From NCBI GenBank assembly GCA_002367235.1, contig DFBC01000131.1:1879-15829 (forward strand): a DNA stretch of 13,951 bases. The letters are read 5' to 3'. The notes beneath the pieces are model-generated. The model did no database searches. It saw nothing but the letters and a program-made list of their open reading frames with translations, and was not told the origin of the DNA. The stretch is from Cellvibrionales bacterium UBA3090 (GTDB lineage Bacteria; Pseudomonadota; Gammaproteobacteria; Pseudomonadales; Porticoccaceae). The position numbers and the translations under genes are program-made. Of the stretch, positions 9,016-13,951 are shown one piece after another (position 1 is the first letter of the stretch; each line of letters opens with the position of its first letter).

Positions 9016-9060
9016 ACCATCATCCTCCCCGATAAATTGAGGGCGGATGATGGTTAATCA
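9016..9060 (+). terminator. Hairpin terminator after the EF-hand gene
   Basis: ACCATCATCC (9016-9025) pairs perfectly with GGATGATGGT (9045-9054), with an inner CCC/GGG extension. On the plus strand TAATCAATTTC follows, a poor U-tract. On the minus strand eight T residues follow a few bases after the stem, so it may act in both directions, although no gene is known to run into it from the right. Confidence 0.55.
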
Positions 9061-9254
9061 ATTTCATACTGAAATACCATAAAATCGATAGTTAACCATC
9101 TAGCCCAACTAAATTTTTCTCCCCTATTTTTTGCCTCATAATATTTCAAACCCTCACTTTATTCGCACTATGCTAGACCACGGACTGAATCAGCCATACA
9201 CACAAAGTGTGAAAATAAACCATACCTCCTTGAATTTATTATATTTTTATTTTC
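9061..9254. other. AT-rich region upstream of the porin promoter
   Basis: No gene is visible. The stretch is AT-rich and lies just upstream of the sigma-54 promoter, where an activator such as NtrC would bind. The nearest NtrC-like site, CGCACT-N5-AGACCA at 9164-9180, is too degenerate to call with confidence, although its distance from the start site (about -100 to -117) would be normal for such an activator. Confidence 0.4.
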
Positions 9255-9270
9255 TGGCACGCTGTTTGCT
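9255..9270 (+). promoter_or_regulatory. Sigma-54 promoter of the porin gene
   Basis: TGGCACGCTGTTTGCT matches the RpoN consensus TGGCACG-N4-TTGCW at every position. GG (9256-9257) and GC (9268-9269) are separated by the required 10 bases. Transcription should start near 9281, 98 nt before the porin ATG. Such promoters need an enhancer-binding activator; NtrC is the natural candidate next to nitrate genes, but that is an inference. Confidence 0.85.
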
Positions 9271-9280
9271 TAATCTAAAT

Positions 9281-9311
9281 TGACATTGCTTTCTGTTGGG
9301 TAACGAAGCCC
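9281..9311 (+). promoter_or_regulatory. ANTAR-type antitermination hairpin in the porin leader
   Basis: GGGT (9298-9301) pairs with GCCC (9308-9311) around the hexaloop AACGAA (9302-9307). A at loop position 1 and G at position 4 is the recognition signature of ANTAR proteins such as NasR, NasT, AmiR and EutV. The 3' arm GCCC is also the 5' arm of the following terminator, so the two structures exclude each other. The second ANTAR hairpin usually found just upstream is not clear: only a short pairing ACA (9283-9285)/TGT (9294-9296) with an 8-nt loop is possible. NasT is encoded 1.4 kb downstream. Confidence 0.75.
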
Positions 9312-9346
9312 GCTCTTGCCATCAGGCGGGCGGGCTTTTCTATTTT
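9306..9346 (+). terminator. Leader terminator controlled by the ANTAR hairpin (porin)
   Basis: AAGCCCGC (9306-9313) pairs with GCGGGCTT (9330-9337), with a possible inner GCC-ATCA-GGC pairing, followed by TTTTCTATTTT. It lies between the predicted start site and the porin ATG, so it must be read through for the gene to be expressed. Its 5' arm uses the bases of the ANTAR hairpin's 3' arm. Confidence 0.8.
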
Positions 9347-9378
9347 GTTTGGGGAAACGATAAATTTAAGGCATCAAT

Positions 9379-10587
9379 ATGAAACGACAAACTCTCAAAT
9401 ATTCAGCACTTGCTGCAGCCATAGGCTTAACCCCTTTTGCTTCAGCAATAGGCGAAGAAGCAACCAGCTTCTCTGAAATTTTAACGAAAGGTGACACAAC
9501 ATTTAGCTTTCGCTATCGCTATGAATATGTTGATGACAACAGTTCAGCTAAAGACGCGGATGCATCGACACTAAAATCCCGAGTAACCTGGAGTTCCGGT
9601 GCCTACAAAGGCTTTTCGGGATTGGTTGAAATCGATGACGTAAGTCATATTGGTGGTGAAAACTATGCAACACCCTCTAATGGAAAAGCCGGCGAATACC
9701 CTATCGTTGCGGATCCCGATGGCACTGATATCAATCAGGTTTACTTGAAATACAAAGGTGATAGCTTTACCGGTATTGCCGGCCGTCAACGTATTCTGCA
9801 TGCAGGGCAACGTTTTGTCGGTGGTGTAGGCTGGCGTCAAAATGAGCAAACCTACGATTCATTCCGCCTGCAACTACCCTTGGGTGAAGTTTCCGTGGAT
9901 TATAGCTACATCTGGGATGTAAACCGGATTTTTGGACCCGACACCAATGGAGGTCAACCCCGTCGCTATGAATCAGATTCCCACGCTATCTACGCATCGT
10001 ATTCACCAGCGGATGGACATACTATCGGCCTATACGCATACATGCTCGACTTTGATAATGCAGCAGCCAACTCCTCGGAAACCTACGGAATAGAATATAA
10101 AGGTTCAATTGGCCCTATATCAATCGCTGCTGCTGCTGCCACACAGTCCGACTATAAGGACAACCCGGTAGACTACGATGCGGAATACTACATGGCTGAG
10201 CTGGGCTACAAAGTGAAAGGTGTGTCACTAGCCGCAGGTTATGAACAACTAGGCAGTGACGACGGTAATTTTGCCTTTAGAACACCGCTGGCAACACTGC
10301 ACAAATTCCAGGGCTGGGCAGACAAATTTCTCGTAACCCCCGCCGATGGTATAGAAGACGTGTACTTTAAAGTCGCAGGCAATGTGGGACCAACAAAACT
10401 GGCTATGTTCTACCACGATTTTTCTGCCGATGAAGGCAGTAGCGATTACGGTACAGAGTTTGATGCAGTGGCAACCTATCCAATCAATAAAAATATTTCA
10501 GCGCAATTGAAATATGCAAAATACGATGCCGAAGACCTTTCTACAGATACAGATAAATTGTGGTTTAGCATCAACATGAAATTTTAA
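9379..10587 (+). CDS. Outer-membrane beta-barrel porin in the nitrate regulon
   Basis: The 402-aa protein has a signal peptide (MKRQTLKYSALAAAIGLTPFASA, about 23 residues) and alternating amphipathic, Tyr-rich strands throughout. It ends in LWFSINMKF, the terminal-Phe signal read by the Bam complex. It resembles porins often labelled alginate-export-like or simply outer-membrane porin, with a distinctive stretch FRTPLATLHKFQGWADKF at 300-317. I cannot assign a substrate from sequence. AAGG at 9368-9371, seven bases before the ATG, supports the start. Context is the main clue: a sigma-54 promoter and an ANTAR-controlled terminator precede it, nasT-nasS follow it, and the nrtA leader carries the same hairpin. 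It is therefore a candidate entry route for nitrate or nitrite, which is an inference. A strong terminator follows. Confidence 0.85.
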   Translation: MKRQTLKYSALAAAIGLTPFASAIGEEATSFSEILTKGDTTFSFRYRYEYVDDNSSAKDADASTLKSRVTWSSGAYKGFSGLVEIDDVSHIGGENYATPSNGKAGEYPIVADPDGTDINQVYLKYKGDSFTGIAGRQRILHAGQRFVGGVGWRQNEQTYDSFRLQLPLGEVSVDYSYIWDVNRIFGPDTNGGQPRRYESDSHAIYASYSPADGHTIGLYAYMLDFDNAAANSSETYGIEYKGSIGPISIAAAAATQSDYKDNPVDYDAEYYMAELGYKVKGVSLAAGYEQLGSDDGNFAFRTPLATLHKFQGWADKFLVTPADGIEDVYFKVAGNVGPTKLAMFYHDFSADEGSSDYGTEFDAVATYPINKNISAQLKYAKYDAEDLSTDTDKLWFSINMKF

Positions 10588-10598
10588 TTGAAATAATC

Positions 10599-10641
10599 TC
10601 ATACGGGGCCAGGTAATAACCGCGCCCCGTATGAATTTTTT
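10599..10641 (+). terminator. Intrinsic terminator after the porin gene
   Basis: A perfect 11-bp stem, TCATACGGGGC (10599-10609) with GCCCCGTATGA (10624-10634), has a 14-nt loop and is followed by ATTTTTT. It should separate the porin transcript from nasT, which therefore needs its own promoter or read-through. Confidence 0.85.
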
Positions 10642-10683
10642 CTTTCATACATCTGACGATGTACATAGGTATTAATAACATAT

Positions 10684-11265
10684 ATGCCTGATAACGATCC
10701 GATTAGAATTATGTTGGTGGACGACCACTTTGAACGGGCTGCCAGCGTGGAGGAAAAACTCACGGCAGCGGGTTTTATTGTTCTATGTCGACTACCCACA
10801 ACGACAGGCCTGTTGCACCAAATTGAACAACATCAACCTGACCTAGTATTGATTGAACTTCAATCCCCAGGTCGCGACGTATTGGAAAGTCTTTCCGTTC
10901 TAAACCATCACAACCCAAAACCTGTGGTCATGTTTACCGAAAAGGATGACCCCGCCTATATCGAAGAAGCCGTTGATGCTGGTGTTACCGCCTATTTAAT
11001 GGATGAGCTCAACCCGAAACGGGTAAAACCAATTATTGACCTGGCTATCGCTCAATTTAAATCCTACCAATCTTTACGCCAGGCGCTTGATGAAGCTCAA
11101 AGAAAACTAGCCAATCAGTCAGTCATTGAAAAAGCGAAAATATTGTTAATGAAAAAACACAATATTAACGAAGAAAAGGCGCATAAAACATTACGAACGT
11201 TATCAATGGATACAAATCAAAGTCTTCCAGATGCTGCCAAATCAGTGATTGAATTAATAGAATAA
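10684..11265 (+). CDS. nasT: ANTAR-domain response regulator, transcription antiterminator NasT
   Basis: NasT binds hexaloop hairpins in leader RNAs and prevents terminator formation; without nitrate it is held by NasS. The 193-aa protein has an N-terminal receiver domain (about residues 7-125; IRIMLVDDH, MFTEKDD with Thr85, AGVTAYLM), a coiled linker (about 126-147) and a C-terminal ANTAR domain (about 148-192; IEKAKILLMKKHNINEEKAHKTLR). In place of the phosphoacceptor Asp the receiver has Glu58 (VLIELQSPGRD), so classical phosphorylation is unlikely. This fits a protein controlled by NasS binding rather than by a kinase. The start at 10684 puts the receiver at the normal distance from the N-terminus, but no good Shine-Dalgarno sequence is seen. 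nasS follows after 23 bp. Bases are AT-richer here than in guaAB. Confidence 0.92.
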   Translation: MPDNDPIRIMLVDDHFERAASVEEKLTAAGFIVLCRLPTTTGLLHQIEQHQPDLVLIELQSPGRDVLESLSVLNHHNPKPVVMFTEKDDPAYIEEAVDAGVTAYLMDELNPKRVKPIIDLAIAQFKSYQSLRQALDEAQRKLANQSVIEKAKILLMKKHNINEEKAHKTLRTLSMDTNQSLPDAAKSVIELIE

Positions 11266-11288
11266 AATCATGGTAATAGCCTAATACA

Positions 11289-12464
11289 ATGAATAAAAAA
11301 ATAATAAAAGAATCTCTACCTAGTGCCGAGAAAAAAGAAATCAAACTAGGATATATGCGTCTCAGTGACAGCTCCCCATTAATCCTTGCTCAAGAGCTTG
11401 GACTATTTGGAAAATATGATCTTACTGTCACCCTTAAACGAGAAGTGTCCTGGGCGAATATCCGTGACAAAATAATCACCGGTGCATTAGATGCCAGCCA
11501 AATGCTCGCACCAATGCCTCTCGTGACAACACTGGGTGCAGCAGGAATCAGGGCACCAATCATCACTGGCCTTGCACTTTCACTTAATGGCAACGGCATT
11601 ACCCTCTCACCCGTGTTGTGGAAGACTCTGTCTAACCACATCGAAAATTGTGGTAGCCCCTATTTTAAACGGCGCTCTCAAACAGAATATCTGAAAAGAA
11701 ACCAACAAGTTACTTTTGCTACTGTTCATCCATTTTCTACACACACCCTGTTATTACGCATTTGGCTTAAAGCGCGAGGCATAGATCCAGACCGGGATGT
11801 AAAAATAATTGTCCTGCCCCCTGAACAGATGGTGGACAGTCTGGCTCAGGGCGTTATTGATGGCTTTTGTGCTGGTGAGCCCTGGAATAGTATTGCAGTT
11901 GACTATGGTGTTGGAGTCCTCGCCGCTAACGGGTCACAAATTTGGCACAACGCCACAGAGAAAGTACTTGGCGTTCTGGAAGACTGGCACTTTAAGAACC
12001 CAGCGACACACCTCAGGCTACGCCTGGCACTTATGGAAGCATGCGAGTGGTTAGACGATATGAATAATCGCGAACTCGCAGTAAAGGTCATTTCAAGACC
12101 AGAGTACCTGGATATTCCCGAACACAACCTCAGGCCATCCTTAATTGGAAAAAATATTTACAATCGCGGACAAGGCTTACCTAACCATCAAATATTATCT
12201 AAATTTAACGCGGGATTTCCATGGCGCTCACAAGCAGAGTTTATGCTAAAGGAGTGTGAAACACTTTTAGGTAAAAAAATTGATCAATCTAAAATTAGCT
12301 CTATCACTCAGCAGTGTTACCGAACAGACCTTTATAGAGAGGCTGCCAGACAGTTAAATATTGCTGCACCTGATTCAGACTATAAAACCGAAACTATTTC
12401 TGATCAATTCCTAGAAATAAACGATGAAATGAATAATTCAGAAAATCCACGAACTCACCATTAA
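11289..12464 (+). CDS. nasS: Cytoplasmic nitrate sensor NasS (NrtA/CmpA family)
   Basis: The 391-aa protein has the fold of ABC-transporter nitrate/bicarbonate-binding proteins (NrtA/CmpA) but no signal peptide: it opens with the polar MNKKIIKESLPSAEKKEIKLGYM. That separates the sensor NasS from transport proteins. Shared family marks are LGYMRLSDSSPLILAQELGLF, ASQMLAPMPL, NGNGIT (100-105), ATVHPFSTH and GEPWN (196-200); the last two types of motif recur in the neighbouring NrtA. In known NasS-NasT pairs NasS binds and blocks NasT, and nitrate or nitrite releases it. The position right after nasT, 23 bp apart on the same strand, supports this. The C-terminal 25 residues are polar and probably disordered. 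A short basic insertion YFKRRSQTEYLKR replaces the equivalent loop of NrtA. Confidence 0.9.
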   Translation: MNKKIIKESLPSAEKKEIKLGYMRLSDSSPLILAQELGLFGKYDLTVTLKREVSWANIRDKIITGALDASQMLAPMPLVTTLGAAGIRAPIITGLALSLNGNGITLSPVLWKTLSNHIENCGSPYFKRRSQTEYLKRNQQVTFATVHPFSTHTLLLRIWLKARGIDPDRDVKIIVLPPEQMVDSLAQGVIDGFCAGEPWNSIAVDYGVGVLAANGSQIWHNATEKVLGVLEDWHFKNPATHLRLRLALMEACEWLDDMNNRELAVKVISRPEYLDIPEHNLRPSLIGKNIYNRGQGLPNHQILSKFNAGFPWRSQAEFMLKECETLLGKKIDQSKISSITQQCYRTDLYREAARQLNIAAPDSDYKTETISDQFLEINDEMNNSENPRTHH

Positions 12465-12511
12465 TTTAATTAATTTTATTTGAATTAATCATAACCTTTG
12501 CTTCATTTCTG

Positions 12512-12545
12512 GGCGCAGAATTTATTAATGCAACATTTCTGTGCC
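12512..12545 (+). terminator. Imperfect hairpin after nasS
   Basis: GGCGCAGAA (12512-12520) pairs with TTCTGTGCC (12537-12545) over nine pairs with one G-U. No T run follows, so an intrinsic terminator is uncertain. It is the only sizeable hairpin between nasS and the nrtA promoter. Confidence 0.35.
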
Positions 12546-12607
12546 AACATCACTCAAATAAATTAAAAAGTCGATCACAGCCCGCCGTACCACCGTCATT
12601 TAAGAAT

Positions 12608-12623
12608 TGGCATGTATATTGAA
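12608..12623 (+). promoter_or_regulatory. Possible sigma-54 promoter of nrtA
   Basis: TGGCAT-N5-TTGAA has GG at 12609-12610 and GA at 12621-12622, 10 bases apart. The -24 half fits the RpoN consensus, but the -12 half has GA instead of GC, so this is weaker than the porin promoter. The start site would be near 12634, 120 nt before the nrtA ATG, and leader layout then matches that of the porin. Confidence 0.45.
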
Positions 12624-12633
12624 TACTCTTATA

Positions 12634-12687
12634 CAACAGAGCAATGTCAACTCAGTATCAAATTGAAATAACGGGTAACGAAGCCCG
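12634..12687 (+). promoter_or_regulatory. ANTAR-type antitermination hairpin in the nrtA leader
   Basis: CGGGT (12672-12676) pairs with GCCCG (12683-12687) around the hexaloop AACGAA (12677-12682), the same loop and arms as in the porin leader. A1 and G4 of the loop match the ANTAR recognition rule. The 3' arm is part of the terminator stem that follows. The companion upstream hairpin is unclear: ACA (12636-12638)/TGT (12645-12647) around a 6-nt loop, or GAG/CTC around it, are the only pairings found. Confidence 0.82.
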
Positions 12688-12725
12688 CCAACTCTTAAAG
12701 CAAAGAGTTTGGCGGGCTTTTTTTT
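12681..12725 (+). terminator. Leader terminator controlled by the ANTAR hairpin (nrtA)
   Basis: AAGCCCGCCAACTCTT (12681-12696) pairs with AAGAGTTTGGCGGGCTT (12703-12719) over 16 pairs with one bulged base, followed by eight T residues. It is a strong intrinsic terminator upstream of a gene. Its 5' arm overlaps the hexaloop and 3' arm of the ANTAR hairpin, so binding of NasT there should prevent it from forming. Confidence 0.92.
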
Positions 12726-12753
12726 ATTTAATAAAACATTAAGGCGCAAGGTA

Positions 12754-13951
12754 ATGAACGATACATATTCACACTCACATTCACCTAAAGCACATTATTT
12801 ATCACGAAAGAAACCAGGTATCTTTAAAACGCTTATCGCGGCCTGTTCACTGGCCGTCGCCTCAGCGGGCCACGCAGAGCTCGGTGAACCAGAAAAAGAC
12901 GAACTTAAATTTGGCTTTATCAAGCTCACCGATATGGCACCCATTGCCATCGCCTATGAAAATGGCTATTTCGAAGATGAGGGTCTTTATGTCACCATCG
13001 AAGCACAAGCCAACTGGAAGGTATTACTTGATGGCGTTATCGATGGAAAACTGGACGGCGCCCATATGCTGGCAGGCCAGCCGCTGGCCGCGACCATCGG
13101 CTACGGTACCAAGGCTCATATCGTCACACCCTTCAGCATGGATCTCAATGGCAACGGCATTACAGTTTCCAATGAAATCTGGGAAAAAATGAAAAAATAT
13201 GTGCCGATAGAAAATGGAAAACCGGTACACCCGATTAAAGCCGATTACCTGAAACCTGTTGTGGATGAATTCCGCAATGAAGGCAAGCCTTTCAAAATGG
13301 GGATGGTTTTCCCCGTGTCGACGCACAACTATGAACTTCGTTACTGGCTCGCGGCTGGCAATATCCACCCTGGCTACTATGCCCCACACAAGGGCGATAC
13401 CAGCGGCATGATCAATGCAGAAGCCCAGCTATCTGTTACGCCTCCACCGCAAATGCCCGCCACACTGGAAGCGGGAACCATCTACGGTTATTGCGTGGGT
13501 GAACCCTGGAATCAGCAGGCGGTATTTAAAGGTATTGGCGTTCCGGTGATTACGGATTATGAAATCTGGAAAAACAACCCAGAAAAAGTATTCGGGATGT
13601 CCAAAGAGTTTACGGAAAAATACCCGAACACCACAGCTCGCATTGTTAAAGCACTATTGAGAGCCGCCAAATGGCTCGATGAAAACAATAATGCCAACCG
13701 CCCTGCTGCCGTGGAAATTCTATCCCGCTCAGAATATGTAGGCGCTGACTACGATGTTATTGCCAACAGCATGACCGGCACCTTTGAGTATGAAAAAGGT
13801 GACAAAAGAGAAGTGCCTGATTTCAACGTGTTCTTTAGACACTTTGCTACCTACCCCTACTACTCTGACGCCATCTGGTACCTCACTCAAATGCGCCGCT
13901 GGGGTCAAATTTCAGAGCCTAAATCCAATGACTGGTATCTTGAAACAGCCA
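12754..13951 (+). CDS. nrtA: Periplasmic nitrate-binding protein of the nitrate ABC transporter (3' partial)
   Basis: The frame is open from the ATG at 12754 to the window edge (399 codons), so the gene is cut off near its usual end. AAGG at 12741-12744 lies nine bases before the ATG. The product is the substrate-binding component of an NrtABC-type nitrate importer. After a His-rich N-terminus (SHSHSPKAH) and a basic SRKK, a hydrophobic segment ends in SAGHA, with probable cleavage after Ala41; there is no twin Arg, so Sec export is likelier than Tat. Family marks are [37 protein letters not shown] (132-137), [17 protein letters not shown] and GEPWN (249-253). NrtA and NasS are paralogues; the signal peptide marks this copy as the transport one. 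Permease and ATPase genes probably follow beyond the window. Confidence 0.93.
   Translation, partial: MNDTYSHSHSPKAHYLSRKKPGIFKTLIAACSLAVASAGHAELGEPEKDELKFGFIKLTDMAPIAIAYENGYFEDEGLYVTIEAQANWKVLLDGVIDGKLDGAHMLAGQPLAATIGYGTKAHIVTPFSMDLNGNGITVSNEIWEKMKKYVPIENGKPVHPIKADYLKPVVDEFRNEGKPFKMGMVFPVSTHNYELRYWLAAGNIHPGYYAPHKGDTSGMINAEAQLSVTPPPQMPATLEAGTIYGYCVGEPWNQQAVFKGIGVPVITDYEIWKNNPEKVFGMSKEFTEKYPNTTARIVKALLRAAKWLDENNNANRPAAVEILSRSEYVGADYDVIANSMTGTFEYEKGDKREVPDFNVFFRHFATYPYYSDAIWYLTQMRRWGQISEPKSNDWYLETA

Noticed and set aside
9164..9180. NtrC-like site CGCACT-N5-AGACCA upstream of the porin promoter
   Set aside because: Position is suitable, but only about 7 of 12 consensus bases match, so it is mentioned as context and not called.
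9280..9299. Standard first (P1) ANTAR hairpin in the porin leader
   Set aside because: ANNGNN hexamers are present, but none is closed by a real stem; only a 3-4 bp pairing with an 8-nt loop can be drawn.
12529..12547. Sigma-54-like sequence TGGCAC...TTGCA on the minus strand between nasS and nrtA
   Set aside because: The GG and GC elements are 12 bases apart instead of 10, and no gene reads in that direction.
12884..13192. 102-aa open frame on the plus strand
   Set aside because: It is out of frame inside nrtA, whose own frame continues to the window edge and has clear family motifs.

Overview
The window looks like chromosomal DNA of a free-living, probably aquatic, gammaproteobacterium. 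GuaA, GuaB and XseA read very close to their Escherichia coli counterparts. The layout guaB-guaA divergent from xseA is the one seen in E. coli, and a perfect sigma-54 promoter core fits a proteobacterium. I cannot assign a genus. I see no tRNA, rRNA, CRISPR array, insertion sequence or integrase.

Layout. Positions 1-1311 hold the 3' end of a secreted, Cys-rich protein with thrombospondin type 3-like calcium repeats. A 509-bp gap (1312-1820) holds no convincing gene but is rich in hairpins. The minus strand then carries guaB-guaA (4944 down to 1821), the two steps from IMP to GMP, with a hairpin between the genes. Divergent from guaB, xseA (exonuclease VII large subunit) overlaps by one base a PepF-like M3 metallopeptidase that carries an apparent signal sequence. 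A small exported EF-hand protein follows at 8685-8996.

From about 9250 to the end lies a nitrate-assimilation control region. It holds an outer-membrane porin (9379-10587), the ANTAR antiterminator NasT (10684-11265), the cytoplasmic nitrate-sensor homologue NasS (11289-12464), and the start of the periplasmic nitrate-binding protein NrtA (12754 to the window edge). The leaders of both the porin and nrtA carry the same hairpin with an AACGAA hexaloop (A at position 1, G at 4: the ANTAR signature). In each, the 3' arm is also the 5' arm of an intrinsic terminator. Each is preceded by a sigma-54 promoter, perfect for the porin and weaker for nrtA. The inferred circuit is nitrogen-controlled initiation followed by nitrate-controlled antitermination: nitrate releases NasT from NasS, NasT holds the hexaloop hairpin, the terminator does not form, and both outer-membrane entry (porin) and high-affinity uptake (NrtA) are switched on.

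The most unusual signal is that the predicted 5' ends of the two leaders are reverse complements of each other over 17 nt, apart from a 2-nt insertion. Either the two leader RNAs can pair in trans, or the same DNA site lies in opposite orientations at the two promoters.
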